A stretch of DNA of 64,000 bases, from the NCBI GenBank assembly GCA_036563615.1, contig DATCMB010000018.1:248001-312000 (forward strand), written 5' to 3'. Below the pieces are notes generated by a model. It saw only the letters and a program-made list of their open reading frames with translations, searched no databases and had not been told where the DNA came from. This document shows, piece by piece, positions 39,425-48,559 of the stretch. Every line of letters starts with the position of its first letter. Position 1 is the stretch's first letter. The DNA is from Candidatus Binatia bacterium (GTDB lineage: Bacteria; Desulfobacterota; Binatia; UBA12015). Made by a program: the position numbers and the translations under genes.

Positions 39425-40423
39425 TCAGGCTCGGCCGCGCTCGCCGAGCTGGAGCAGCAGCTTGTCCCAGGCGAGATGGGCGTTGGCGTTCCGCTCCAGG
39501 TCGCGGACGGTAGCATAGGCCAGGGCGAGCTGCTCCCGCGCGCGTCGCACGGGTGCGAGGCGCTCGAAAGCGTCTTCGCCGCCCTTGGTCGACGCCTCCG
39601 AGGCCGCCGCCACCATGCGCGCGCGGAAGAGCTCGAGCAGCGTTGCCGTCGTGAGCCCCTGCAGCGCGCGGTTGCGCTCGCCGCGCGGCGACAGCTCGGC
39701 GGCGAGGTCGAGGCGGTCGGGGATCGACAGGCGGCTCGCCCGCTCGAGCCGCGCCCGCAGCTCCTCGGCGCGCGCCCAGCCTTCGCTGCTCGCGAGCTCG
39801 CGTGCGCGGTCGAGGCTGCCGCCGGCGAGCGCGGCGGCGCGGCCCGCGACGGCGGGCTCGATCCCCGAGCGCTCGAGCAGCGTCGCCACGAGCTCGTCCG
39901 CGAGCGGCGCGAACAGTAGCCTCTGGCAGCGCGAGCGGATGGTCGGCAGCAGCGCGTCGAGGTTGGTCGAGATCAGGATCAGCGTCGCCTGGCCGCGCGG
40001 CTCCTCGAGCGTCTTGAGCAGCGCGTTCTGCGCGTCCTGCGTGAGACGCTCGGCCTGGTCGATGATGCCGAGCTTGCGCGTGCCCCGCACCGGACGGAGC
40101 CCGAGCGCGGCGCTGACGCGTCGCACCTGCTCGATCGACACGAAGCTCGCGCTCGCGCGCTCGGCCTGCGCGGACGCGAGGTCCTCGAGCACCACGTCGG
40201 GATGGGTGCCGGCCGCGACCAGGTGGCACTCGACGCACTTCCCGCAGCCCTCGCCGGGCGCCTCGCTGCACAGCACGGCCTGCGCGAGCGCGAACGCGGT
40301 CGCGCGCTTCCCGACCCCCGCCGGTCCCGCGAACACGAACGCGTGCGCGAGGCGGTTCGCCGCGAGCGCCCGGCGCAGGAGGCCGATCGCGCGCTCCTGG
40401 CCCTGGATCTCGTCGAGCGTCAC
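39425..40423 (-). CDS. holB: DNA polymerase III delta' subunit
   Basis: Clamp-loader subunit of 332 residues. The P-loop-like GPAGVGKRATA is near residues 33-43, a zinc module CGKCVECH near 60-67, LGIIDQAERLTQDAQNALLKTLEEP is the Walker B/sensor region, and TIRSRCQRL carries the arginine-finger SRC motif. GTG 40423 overlaps the tmk stop (GTGA). It lies between tmk and the PSP1 gene as in many bacteria. Confidence 0.9.
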   Translation of the reverse strand: MTLDEIQGQERAIGLLRRALAANRLAHAFVFAGPAGVGKRATAFALAQAVLCSEAPGEGCGKCVECHLVAAGTHPDVVLEDLASAQAERASASFVSIEQVRRVSAALGLRPVRGTRKLGIIDQAERLTQDAQNALLKTLEEPRGQATLILISTNLDALLPTIRSRCQRLLFAPLADELVATLLERSGIEPAVAGRAAALAGGSLDRARELASSEGWARAEELRARLERASRLSIPDRLDLAAELSPRGERNRALQGLTTATLLELFRARMVAAASEASTKGGEDAFERLAPVRRAREQLALAYATVRDLERNANAHLAWDKLLLQLGERGRA

Positions 40424-41046
40424 GCCGCAGCCGCGAGCCGCGCTCGCGCCAGCTCGGCCATCCGCTGCGCGAGCTCTGCGATGTCGAGACGCGCGTCGAG
40501 CAGCACGACGCGCTCGGGCTCGGCGGCGGCGATGGCGAGGAAGCCCTCGCGGACGCGGCGGTGGAACTCGAGCGTCTCGCGCTCGAGGCGATCGGCGGGT
40601 CCGACCGATCGTGCCCGCGCGAGCCCCTCTTCGGGTGGCAGATCGAGGAAGAAGGTGAGCGCCGGCGACACGCCGCCGCGCGCGAACGCGTCGAGCCGAC
40701 GCACGGTCTCGAGCGGGATGCCGCGACCGTAGCTCTGGTAGGCGATGGTCGAGTCCGAGAAGCGGTCGGCGATCACCAGCGCGCCACGCTCGAGCGCGGG
40801 CTGGATCAGCCGCCGGACGTGCTCGGCGCGGTCGGCGAGGTAGAGCAGGAGCTCGGTCTCGGGCGTCGGTCCCGGCGAGTCGTCCTCGAGCAGCATGCGG
40901 CGCAGCGCGCGTCCGAGCTCCGTGCCGCCGGGCTCGCGCGTCACCACGACCTCGTGCCCGTCGCGGCGCAGCGCATCCGCCAGACGCGTGGCCTGGGTGC
41001 TCTTGCCGGCGCCTTCGACGCCATCGATCGTGATGAGGACCGACAT
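40420..41046 (-). CDS. tmk: Thymidylate kinase
   Basis: Phosphorylates dTMP to dTDP (208 residues). P-loop DGVEGAGKSTQ is near 7-17, VTREPGGTELG and DRFSDSTIAYQ bind substrate. ATG 41046 starts MSVLITIDG; an upstream ATG at 41187 would lie inside hemG. Coupled to holB by a 4-base overlap and 16 bases after hemG. Confidence 0.94.
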   Translation of the reverse strand: MSVLITIDGVEGAGKSTQATRLADALRRDGHEVVVTREPGGTELGRALRRMLLEDDSPGPTPETELLLYLADRAEHVRRLIQPALERGALVIADRFSDSTIAYQSYGRGIPLETVRRLDAFARGGVSPALTFFLDLPPEEGLARARSVGPADRLERETLEFHRRVREGFLAIAAAEPERVVLLDARLDIAELAQRMAELARARLAAAA

Positions 41047-41062
41047 TCGTTCGGGATGTGCT

Positions 41063-42562
41063 TTACGCCGCGGCGCCCGCCGTGGCACGGCCGGCGAGCG
41101 ACGCGAGCAGGCGGTCCGTGGCGGCCTCGCCGCTCGCGACGCAATCGGCCAGGCCGACACCATGGTAGGCGTTGCCCGCGAGCGCAAGTCCTCGCAGCTG
41201 CGCCGCGCGCGCCTCGATCGTCGCCACGCGCTGCGCGTGCCCGACCGCGTACTGCGGCATCGACTGCGGCCAGCGCTGCACCCAGGTCAGCGACGGCTCG
41301 CTCGTGATCCCGAGGAGATCGCGGATCTCCTCGCGCACGATGCGCATGATCTCGTCGTCGCCGAGCTGGAAGAGCTCGGGCTGCAGCGCGCCGCCGACGA
41401 AGAGCCGCATCAGCACCGAGTCCTCGGGTGCGCGGCCCGCATACTTGACGCTCGAGAACGAGCCCGCGATGATCCGCCGCCCCTCGATCGCGGGCACGAC
41501 GAAGCCGAACGCGTCCGGGACGCGCGGCACCTGATCGCGGCGGTACGCGAGCGACACCACGGCGCTCGACGCGTAAGCGATCCCGCCGAGCGCGTCGGCG
41601 AGCTGCGCGTCGAGCGGCGCGAGGAGCCGCGCCGCGGCGTGCGCGGGCAGGGCGACGACGACCGCGTCGGCTTCGATCGCGGCGCCCGTCTCGGGCACGA
41701 CGCGCCACGCCGGTCGTTCGGCGCTCGCCGTCACGTCCGTCGACGCGGGCTCGAGCGCGCGCACCGCCATGCCCGTGCGCACGGCGCCCGGCGGCAGACG
41801 CTCGACGATCGCCTCGACCATCGAGGTCAGACCGTCGGCCAGCGTGACGAAGAGCCCGAAGCGCGCGCCGCTCGTGCCGCTGGCCGCACCAGCCGCCTTC
41901 GCCTGCGCGCGCAGGCCGAGGATCACGCTGCGGTAGCGGCGCTCGAGCTCGAGGAAGCGCGGCATGGTCGAGGCGAGCGACAGCGTCTCCGGATCGGCGA
42001 TGTAGATGCCGCCGACGAGCGGCTGCGCAAGACGCTCGAGCACCTCGTTGCCGAGCCGGCGGCGCACGAAGTGCGCGAGGCTCTCGTCGCCACCCGGCGG
42101 TGGACCGCCGCGCGGCAGCACCAGATCCTTCGCGGCGACGAGCTTGCCGCGCCGCGACAGCACCGGCGACAGCAGGAACGGCAGGAACCGCGTCGGTCCG
42201 AGGAGCTGGAAGCCGTCCGGCAGCGGGATCAGGCGTCCGTCGCGCACGACCAGCGTGCGCCGGAAGCGGTCGTTGGTCGGGATCAGGCGGCCGCCGAGCC
42301 CGAGCCGCTTGCAGAGCTCGATCGCCGCGGGCTTCTCGCTGATGAAGGAGTCCGGTCCGCCCTCGACCAGGAAGCCGTCGCGTCGCTGGGTCGTGATGAC
42401 GCCGCCGAGGCGGTCCTGCGCCTCGAGCAGGATCACCTCGACCTCACCCGGTCGCGTGCGCTCGACGGCGCGGTGCGCGGCGGCGAGCCCGGTGATGCCG
42501 CCGCCGACGACGACGAGGCGCGCCGGACGCCGTCCGGACGACGGGCCGCCCACGGCGCTCAC
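41063..42562 (-). CDS. hemG: Protoporphyrinogen oxidase, HemG/HemY FAD type
   Basis: Oxygen-dependent, FAD-containing oxidase of 499 residues that makes protoporphyrin IX. The dinucleotide fold is LVVVGGGITGLAAAHRA near 16-31, followed by LEAQDRLGGVITT and EGGPDSFIS; the C-terminal FAD contact is LRGLALAGNAYHGVGLADC. GTG 42562 overlaps the hemH stop by 4 bases. This form needs O2, implying an aerobic lifestyle. It sits next to hemH, the following step of the pathway. Confidence 0.92.
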   Translation of the reverse strand: MSAVGGPSSGRRPARLVVVGGGITGLAAAHRAVERTRPGEVEVILLEAQDRLGGVITTQRRDGFLVEGGPDSFISEKPAAIELCKRLGLGGRLIPTNDRFRRTLVVRDGRLIPLPDGFQLLGPTRFLPFLLSPVLSRRGKLVAAKDLVLPRGGPPPGGDESLAHFVRRRLGNEVLERLAQPLVGGIYIADPETLSLASTMPRFLELERRYRSVILGLRAQAKAAGAASGTSGARFGLFVTLADGLTSMVEAIVERLPPGAVRTGMAVRALEPASTDVTASAERPAWRVVPETGAAIEADAVVVALPAHAAARLLAPLDAQLADALGGIAYASSAVVSLAYRRDQVPRVPDAFGFVVPAIEGRRIIAGSFSSVKYAGRAPEDSVLMRLFVGGALQPELFQLGDDEIMRIVREEIRDLLGITSEPSLTWVQRWPQSMPQYAVGHAQRVATIEARAAQLRGLALAGNAYHGVGLADCVASGEAATDRLLASLAGRATAGAAA

Positions 42563-43494
42563 GCGTCCCGCGCGGCGGCCTCGCGCACCAGGGTCGCGAG
42601 CATCCCGATGAACTCCGGATGGTCCGCCACCGTTCCGGCGCGGAGCAGCTCGATGCCGTGGCGCTCGGCGGTCGCGCGAGCTTCGTGGTCGAGGTCGTAC
42701 AGCACCTCGACATGATCGCAAACGAAGCCGATCGGCGCGACGACGACACGACGCTCGCCGTCCGCCGCGAGGCGCTCGAGGACGTCGTTGACGTCGGGCT
42801 CGAGCCACGGGTCCTCGGGACGTCCGCTGCGGCTCTGGTAGGCGATCTGCCAGCGTCGGCAGCCGCACGCCTCGGCAACGAGCCGGGCAGTCTTCGTGTA
42901 CTGCTCGACGTACGGCGACCTCTCGGCCATCGCCGTCGGAATGCTGTGCGCCGTGAAGACGAGCGGGATCGTCGCGCGCTCCGCCTCCGGCACGCGCTCG
43001 AGCACCTCGCGCACGCGCGCCGCCGCGGCCTGCACGTAACCCGGTCGATCGTGCCAGCCCGGCGCGAACGTCACCTCGGGGCAGCGCTCGCCGGCCGTGA
43101 GCAGCTCCTCGCGCGCCGCGGCGACGTCGGCGACGTAGCGGTGCCAGCCGGCCTCGGACTCGTGCGCCGAGAGGATGATGCCGAGCGCGCGCCGCACGCC
43201 GTCGCGCGCCATGTCGCGCAGCGCTTCGGCGAGGAAGGGGTGCCAGTTGCGCATGCCGACGTGCACGGGCAGGTCGGGGCCCTCGTCCGCGAGCCGGCGG
43301 CGCAGCGCATTTGCTTGACGGAAGGTCAGCTCGTTGAACGGCGAGCGCCCGCCGAGCAGGTCGTAGTGATGCGCGACCTCTTCGAGACGCTCGGGCGGGA
43401 TGCGTCGTCCGCGCGTCACGTTGGCGAGGAACGGCCGCACCTCGTCGGGCTTGGTCGGGCCGCCGAAGGCGATCAGCAGGACCGCGTCAATCAC
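42559..43494 (-). CDS. hemH: Ferrochelatase
   Basis: Inserts Fe2+ into protoporphyrin IX (311 residues). The catalytic histidine is in VFTAHSIPTAM and the acidic partner in FVCDHVEVLYDLD; the N-terminus VLLIAFGGPTKPDEV is typical. No C-terminal membrane anchor. GTG start at 43494. It overlaps hemG by 4 bases; hemE is 91 bases upstream. A gap of this size (43495-43585) shows no gene. Confidence 0.94.
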   Translation of the reverse strand: MIDAVLLIAFGGPTKPDEVRPFLANVTRGRRIPPERLEEVAHHYDLLGGRSPFNELTFRQANALRRRLADEGPDLPVHVGMRNWHPFLAEALRDMARDGVRRALGIILSAHESEAGWHRYVADVAAAREELLTAGERCPEVTFAPGWHDRPGYVQAAAARVREVLERVPEAERATIPLVFTAHSIPTAMAERSPYVEQYTKTARLVAEACGCRRWQIAYQSRSGRPEDPWLEPDVNDVLERLAADGERRVVVAPIGFVCDHVEVLYDLDHEARATAERHGIELLRAGTVADHPEFIGMLATLVREAAARDA

Positions 43495-43585
43495 AGGCGC
43501 TCCCCCCGGGCGCTTCGCAGGCGCTTGCGGCGACGCGTCGTGTGCTCGGGAGCGCCGCCCGGCCGCTTCTCGCCGCGCGCGTCGC

Positions 43586-44629
43586 TCATCCCGAGGTGCC
43601 GCGCGTGCTCAGCTCGTGCACGGCGTCGACCAGGGCGCGGACGTTGTCGCGCGGCGTCTCGGGCAGGACGCCGTGGCCCAGGTTGAAGACGTGCCCGGGG
43701 CGTCCGCCGGCGCGCTCGAGAAGCTCGCGCACGCGCTCGCGAATGACCTGACGCGGTCCGAGCAGAACGCCGGGATCGAGGTTGCCCTGCACCGCGCGGT
43801 GGTGGCCGATGCGCTGCCAGCCTTCGTCGAGCGTGATGCGCCAGTCGAGCCCGACGACGTCGCCGCCCGCCGCCGCGATCAGCTCGATGAAGCCCGACGT
43901 CCCGGTGCTGAAGTGGATCGCCGGCACGCTCGGGTCGAGGCGGTTGAACAGCTCGCGCATGTGCGGCAGCACGCTCGCCCGGTAGTCGTCCGGCGCCAGG
44001 TTGCCGACCCAGCTGTCGAACACCTGCACGGCGTCGACGCCGGCCCGGATCTGCGCATTCAGATAGTCCGCCGTGACCTCGACCAGGCGCGACATCAGCG
44101 CGTGGAACGCCTGCGGGTGGCCGTAGAGCAGGCGCTTGGTGTGCACGTAGTTGCGCGAGCCGCCGCCCTCGATCGCGTACGACGCGAGCGTGAACGGAGC
44201 GCCGGCGAAGCCGATCAGCGGCACCCGCTTCGGAAGTTGTGGCTTGACGAGGCGAATCGTCTCGAGGACGAACGAAAGCGCGTCCTCGACGTCGACCCGC
44301 GGCAGGCGCTCGGCCTGCTCCGCCGTGCGTACGGGGTGCGCGATGTGCGGACCGTCGCCCTTGGTGAACGACAGGCCGAGCCCGAGCGGCTCGAGGACGA
44401 GCAGGATGTCGGCGAACAGGATCGCCGCGTCGACGCCGAGGATATCGACCGGCTGCAGCGTCACCTCGGCGGCGGCGGACGGCGTCTTGCAGAGCTCGAG
44501 GAACGAGAAGCGCTCGCGCACCGCGCGGTACTCGCTGAGGTAGCGCCCCGCCTGGCGCATCAGCCAGACCGGGGTGTACGGCGTCGGCTCGCAGCGGCAG
44601 GCGAGGAGAAAGGGTGCGAGCGACGGCAT
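43586..44629 (-). CDS. hemE: Uroporphyrinogen decarboxylase
   Basis: Converts uroporphyrinogen III to coproporphyrinogen III (347 residues). Signature PVWLMRQAGRYLSEYRA near 20-36 and the catalytic Asp in ILFADILL; GFAGAPFTLASY and the C-terminal FNLGHGVLPETP are canonical. ATG 44629 is 10 bases after the hemD stop. Part of a continuous hemD-hemE-hemH-hemG run. Confidence 0.95.
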   Translation of the reverse strand: MPSLAPFLLACRCEPTPYTPVWLMRQAGRYLSEYRAVRERFSFLELCKTPSAAAEVTLQPVDILGVDAAILFADILLVLEPLGLGLSFTKGDGPHIAHPVRTAEQAERLPRVDVEDALSFVLETIRLVKPQLPKRVPLIGFAGAPFTLASYAIEGGGSRNYVHTKRLLYGHPQAFHALMSRLVEVTADYLNAQIRAGVDAVQVFDSWVGNLAPDDYRASVLPHMRELFNRLDPSVPAIHFSTGTSGFIELIAAAGGDVVGLDWRITLDEGWQRIGHHRAVQGNLDPGVLLGPRQVIRERVRELLERAGGRPGHVFNLGHGVLPETPRDNVRALVDAVHELSTRGTSG

Positions 44630-44639
44630 CCCGCGGATC

Positions 44640-45539
44640 CTAGCGTTTGGGCTGCGGTGGACAAGCGACTTCCGCGCGCTCGCCGCGCTTGCGCGCCACG
44701 AGCCGCGGCGCCTGCTCGGCGATCGCCACGGCCAGCGGACCGAGCTTCGGGTGCTCGGGCACGACGTCGGGCTCGAGGCCCGCCTCCGTGAGCGCCTCGG
44801 CCGTCGTCGGTCCGATCGCGGCGACCACGATCGCCTCGCGAAGCGCGGCCAGCACCGCGTCGGCGCCGCCGGGCTGCTCGTCGGCGACCCGGAGCAGGTG
44901 CGCGACCTGCACCGCGGTGGTGAAGACGGCGACGTCCACCGTGCGCGCCGTGATGCGGGCGATGGCGGTGCGCAGCGGAGCCAGGTCCTCCGGCAGCACC
45001 CAGCGGTAGACGGGGACGCGCAGCACATCGGCGCCGCGCGCGGCGAGGCCGTCGAGCAGCGCGCGGTTCGGCTGGCCGTACTCCTGGACCGCGACGCGCA
45101 GGCCGCGCACCGGCAGCTCGCGGTCGACCGTCTCGAGCAGCTCCCGCCAGGTGTTGGGCTCGGGCACCCGCACGGTCGGCTCGAGGCCGAGCGTGCGCAG
45201 CGCCGCGACCGGCTTCGGACCGCGCGCGACGATCGGCACCCTCCGCAGGAGCTCGGCGAGGCGCTCGGGCGCGCAGCGCTCGCGCACCGCCTCGACGAGC
45301 GCCCGGGTGCCGACGCCCGTCGTCAGGACGACGACGTCGAGCTCGCCGCGCTCGAGGCGCTCGACCAGCTCGAGCGCCGCCGGGGTCGCTTCGAGCGGCA
45401 CCTCGCGCAGCGCCGGCGCGAGCAGAACGTCGGCCCCGTGGCGCGTGAGCAGGCGCTCGATCTCCGCCGCACGCCGGCTCTCGAACGCGACCACGCGCAG
45501 GCCTTCGAGCGCCCCGCGCTCGCCCGCCGTCTCGTCCAT
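44640..45539 (-). CDS. hemD: Uroporphyrinogen-III synthase
   Basis: Cyclises hydroxymethylbilane to uroporphyrinogen III (299 residues). The family is poorly conserved; diagnostic stretches are VVLTTGVGTRAL, RGPKPVAALRTLG, VPVYRWVLPEDL, and VVAAIGPTTAEALTEAGL. The C-terminal ~15 residues are basic. It is first in the minus-strand hem run; hemA, hemB and hemC are not in the window. The divergent yacG gene begins 134 bases away; no promoter is evident between. Confidence 0.88.
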   Translation of the reverse strand: MDETAGERGALEGLRVVAFESRRAAEIERLLTRHGADVLLAPALREVPLEATPAALELVERLERGELDVVVLTTGVGTRALVEAVRERCAPERLAELLRRVPIVARGPKPVAALRTLGLEPTVRVPEPNTWRELLETVDRELPVRGLRVAVQEYGQPNRALLDGLAARGADVLRVPVYRWVLPEDLAPLRTAIARITARTVDVAVFTTAVQVAHLLRVADEQPGGADAVLAALREAIVVAAIGPTTAEALTEAGLEPDVVPEHPKLGPLAVAIAEQAPRLVARKRGERAEVACPPQPKR

Positions 45540-45673
45540 GACCTCGCTCCTAGCGCGCGGCCGGGCATCTGCACGTCCGGCCGTAGGTCTCGGCGCCGGC
45601 GGCGTCGCCGCGCGCAGGCGCCAGGCGGCGGCGAGACTTCAGGACGAGGGCGCGAAACGCTAAGCTTCGCTCG

Positions 45674-45889
45674 ATGCGGGTCGTCAAGTGCCCACAGTGC
45701 GGAACCGACGTCGACTGGGCCTCGGCGCCGTACCGCCCGTTCTGCTCCGAGCGCTGCCGCCTGATCGACCTCGGCGCGTGGCTCGACGAGAAGTACGTCA
45801 TCCCCGGTCCCCTCGAGGACGAGAGCGTCGACATCGAGGAAGAGGCGGAGCCCGCCGGGCGCGCGAACGGGCATGACGACGACGACTGA
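45674..45889 (+). CDS. yacG: YacG-type zinc protein (DNA gyrase inhibitor family)
   Basis: A 71-residue zinc protein. Four cysteines C6-x2-C9 and C24-x3-C28 (CPQCG and [14 protein letters not shown]) match YacG exactly; in E. coli it binds and inhibits gyrase B. The rest is an acidic tail, longer than usual. The 3' end overlaps lpxA by 17 bases. Confidence 0.88.
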   Translation: MRVVKCPQCGTDVDWASAPYRPFCSERCRLIDLGAWLDEKYVIPGPLEDESVDIEEEAEPAGRANGHDDDD

Positions 45890-46718
45890 CGCGCGACGTC
45901 CCCCGCAGGTCGACCCGCGCGCCGTCGTCAGCCCCGACGCCGTCCTCGGCGACGGCGTCACCGTGGGGCCGTTCGCGATCATCGAGGCGGGCGTCGTGGT
46001 CGGCGCGCGGACGCGCATCTGGCCGCACGCCTACATCTGCTCGGGGACGACGCTCGGCCGCGACAACGTCGTCCACATGGGGGTCGTGCTCGGTCACGAG
46101 CCGCAGGACAAGGCCTACGACGGCGCCCCGACGCGGCTCGTGATCGGCGACCGCAACGTCTTCCGCGAGGGCGTGCAGGTGCACCGCGGCACGGCGGCGG
46201 GCAGCGAGACCGTGATCGGCAACGACTGCTACCTGATGACCAACGCCCACGTGGCGCACAACTGCCGCCTCGAGGACGGCGTCATCATGGCGACCGGCGC
46301 CGTGCTCGGCGGACACGCCAGCGTCGGCGAGCGCGCGTTCATCTCGGGCAACGCCCTCGTCCACCAGCACACGCGCGTCGGACGGATCGCGATGCTGCAG
46401 GGCGGCTGCGCGGTGTCGAAGGACGTGCCGCCGTTTTGCACGACGCGGATCGGCAAGAACACGGTCGCTGGCGTGAACGTCGTCGGGCTGCGGCGCGCGG
46501 GGTTCTCGCGCGAGGCGATCATGGCGATCCGGCGCGCGTTCCGGACGCTGTTCCTCGGTCGGCCGAACCTGTCGCTGGCGCGCGAGCGGCTGATCGTGCA
46601 GGAGGAGGAGCGCGGCGGTCTCGCGCCGGAGGTGCGCGAGATGCTCGACTTCATCGCGAGCGCGCGCCACGGCGTCTGCGCCGGTCCGCGTCGGGAAGCC
46701 GCGGACGACGAGGACTGA
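45873..46718 (+). CDS. lpxA: UDP-N-acetylglucosamine acyltransferase LpxA
   Basis: First enzyme of lipid A synthesis (281 residues), a left-handed beta-helix built of hexapeptide repeats. The catalytic histidine is in [11 protein letters not shown], and VQVHRGT plus [11 protein letters not shown] are typical. The C-terminal helical domain begins at [18 protein letters not shown]. It implies a lipid-A outer membrane. Other lpx genes and fabZ, often adjacent, are absent. ATG 45873 overlaps yacG. Confidence 0.88.
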   Translation: MTTTTDARRPPQVDPRAVVSPDAVLGDGVTVGPFAIIEAGVVVGARTRIWPHAYICSGTTLGRDNVVHMGVVLGHEPQDKAYDGAPTRLVIGDRNVFREGVQVHRGTAAGSETVIGNDCYLMTNAHVAHNCRLEDGVIMATGAVLGGHASVGERAFISGNALVHQHTRVGRIAMLQGGCAVSKDVPPFCTTRIGKNTVAGVNVVGLRRAGFSREAIMAIRRAFRTLFLGRPNLSLARERLIVQEEERGGLAPEVREMLDFIASARHGVCAGPRREAADDED

Positions 46719-46724
46719 TCGTCC

Positions 46725-47018
46725 GTGGCGGACGCCTGGGAGACGCTGAGCCCCGAGCGCAGGACGGTCTATCGCCTCGCGGACGATCTGCTCCTGGTGT
46801 TCAAGCCGCGCGGCCATCGCGAGGAGGAGCACGCGCACCCGCACGGCCAGCGCCTGCGCGTTCTGCGCGGTACGCTCGTCGTCCGCAGTGACGGTGCGGA
46901 GGTCACGCTCGACGCGCAGAGCGCTCCGTTTGTGCTTGACCCCGGACGCCGCCACGCGACCGAGGCGCTCGAGGACACCTGGCTGGTCGCGGAGCGGCTC
47001 GCCGAGCGCGCGAGCTGA
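46725..47018 (+). CDS. Small cupin-domain protein
   Basis: A 97-residue single-domain cupin starting at GTG 46725. Two-histidine motif EEEHAHPHGQRLRVLRG and the second motif PFVLDPGRRHATEAL suggest a metal site. Function unknown; the gene begins 6 bases after lpxA and is likely cotranscribed. A stem-loop follows. Confidence 0.7.
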   Translation: MADAWETLSPERRTVYRLADDLLLVFKPRGHREEEHAHPHGQRLRVLRGTLVVRSDGAEVTLDAQSAPFVLDPGRRHATEALEDTWLVAERLAERAS

Positions 47019-47038
47019 TCCGCTGCGTCGGGCGGGCC

Positions 47039-47061
47039 GCGGTGACGGACGCCGTCGCCGC
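47039..47061. terminator. Stem-loop between convergent cupin and VOC genes
   Basis: Arms GCGGTGACGG (47039-47048) and CCGTCGCCGC (47052-47061) pair at 9 of 10 with a 3-base loop. No T-run follows on either strand, so terminator function is only likely from its position between converging genes. Confidence 0.4.
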
Positions 47062-47067
47062 GCGCCG

Positions 47068-47508
47068 CTATGCGCTCTTCGCCTGCGCCTGACCGCGCCG
47101 CTCGATCTCCTCGAGCGAAAGATCCTCGACGTGCGTCGCGAACCACCACTGGTTGCCCGCGACGTCGACCACGCCGGCGCTACGGTCGCCGTAGTACTGG
47201 TCCGCGGGCGCGCGCAGCGACGTCGCGCCCGCGGCGAGCGCGCGCCGGTACGCCGCGTCGCAGTCCGGGACGTAGACGTGCACCATGCACGGCATGGGCG
47301 GGAAGTCGGCGTTGGCCTCGCCGATCATCACCACCGAGTCGCCGATCTTGACCTCGGCGTGCTGGATCTCGCCGTTCGGCCGCGTCGCGCGCATCAGCTC
47401 CTCGCCGCCGAGCGCGCTCTTCATCATCTCGATGACCTTCGCGGCGTGGCGCGTGACGAGGTACGGCGACACGGTCGAGTGTCCCTCGGGCACGTAGTTG
47501 ACGGCCAT
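47068..47508 (-). CDS. VOC-superfamily protein, PhnB/glyoxalase-like
   Basis: A 146-residue vicinal-oxygen-chelate fold protein. HSTVSPYLVTRHAAKVIEMMKSALG, the central HAEVKIGDSVVMIGEA and the end DVAGNQWWFATHVEDLSLEEI are typical of PhnB-like members. The catalytic role is not known. It lies about 90 bases downstream of the AraC-type regulator on the same strand, which may control it. Confidence 0.82.
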   Translation of the reverse strand: MAVNYVPEGHSTVSPYLVTRHAAKVIEMMKSALGGEELMRATRPNGEIQHAEVKIGDSVVMIGEANADFPPMPCMVHVYVPDCDAAYRRALAAGATSLRAPADQYYGDRSAGVVDVAGNQWWFATHVEDLSLEEIERRGQAQAKSA

Positions 47509-47599
47509 GGTCGGTCCTCCCTTCGTCGCGGACGTTACGGGGCACGCGACGAGGCGTCTTGGAAAAAAGTCCGCCCTGCGGACCTGGCTCCGTACTCGG

Positions 47600-48454
47600 T
47601 CAGAACTCGACCGCCGTCGTGCTGCCCGGGTAGTGCGCGGCGAGGAAGTCGCGCGGCGTGAGCCCGCCGAGCTCGCGGAACTCCGTCGTCATGTGCGACT
47701 GGTCGTAGTAGCCGGCCTCGAGCGCGACGTCGGCGAGCGAGCGCGCGCCGGCGTCGAGCAGCGCGAGCGCGCGGCGATAGCGCACGATGCGCGCATAGAC
47801 CTTCGGCGCGACGCCGATCTGCTCGCGAAACGCGTTCGCGAGCCGCGTCTTCGAGTACCCGGTCGCCTCGCGAAGCTCGGCGATCGGCACGCGACCGCCG
47901 GTCTGCTCGATGCGACCGACGCTGCACGCGACCGCGGGATCGAGGCCGCGCGAGCGCTGGATGCGCTCGACGATCCAGTCGGCCGCGATCTGGAAGCAGC
48001 GCTCGATCGTCGGCGCGTCGTGGCAGCGCTCCGCGAGCTCGTCGCCCGCCTTGCCGAGGAGGTCGCGCAGCTCCACGGTGCGGTCGCTCACCTCGCGCAT
48101 CGGCATCGCGAGCACCGCGTACGCGCCCGCGGGATGGAAGCGCAGCCCGAGGACGCGGTGGTAGGTCGGGTGCTCGATGATCATCGGGCGCGTCAAGAGC
48201 CCGGTGATGCAGACCTGCAGCAGCGGCGGGCCGCTGCCCTCGACCAGACGGTGCGGTCCGCCGAGGCAGACCGCGAGCTCGACGAGGCCGTTCGGCAAGA
48301 TGCGCTCGCGCGGCGCGACCGACGTCCCGGCGCTGTACCAGAAGCGCTCGACGAAGCCGGCGAGGTGCGGCGGACGCCAGCCGGCGTACGTCCAGCGGCC
48401 GTACTCCGAGTCGATCTTCTCGACGACGATGCGCGCGCTCGGCTCCTGCGGCAA
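47600..48454 (-). CDS. AraC-family transcriptional regulator
   Basis: A 284-residue regulator with an N-terminal sensor-like domain (RFWYSAG, ILPNGLVELAVCLGG, VLGLRFHPAGAYAVL) of the type often found in uncharacterised AraC proteins. Two C-terminal helix-turn-helix motifs follow: VPIAELREATGYSKTRLANAF and SLADVALEAGYYDQSHMTTEF. The start is TTG 48454 with GGAGG about 9 bases upstream. Probable control of the adjacent VOC gene is inferred. Confidence 0.85.
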   Translation of the reverse strand: MPQEPSARIVVEKIDSEYGRWTYAGWRPPHLAGFVERFWYSAGTSVAPRERILPNGLVELAVCLGGPHRLVEGSGPPLLQVCITGLLTRPMIIEHPTYHRVLGLRFHPAGAYAVLAMPMREVSDRTVELRDLLGKAGDELAERCHDAPTIERCFQIAADWIVERIQRSRGLDPAVACSVGRIEQTGGRVPIAELREATGYSKTRLANAFREQIGVAPKVYARIVRYRRALALLDAGARSLADVALEAGYYDQSHMTTEFRELGGLTPRDFLAAHYPGSTTAVEF

Positions 48455-48559
48455 CCGGCGGGACCTCCGTCCGCCACGCCTACCACACCGGCGCGGCCGG
48501 AAAGAGCCCCCGTCGTCGCGCGTCGAGGCGACGCCGTCGGCGCCGCCTCGGAACGTCCT

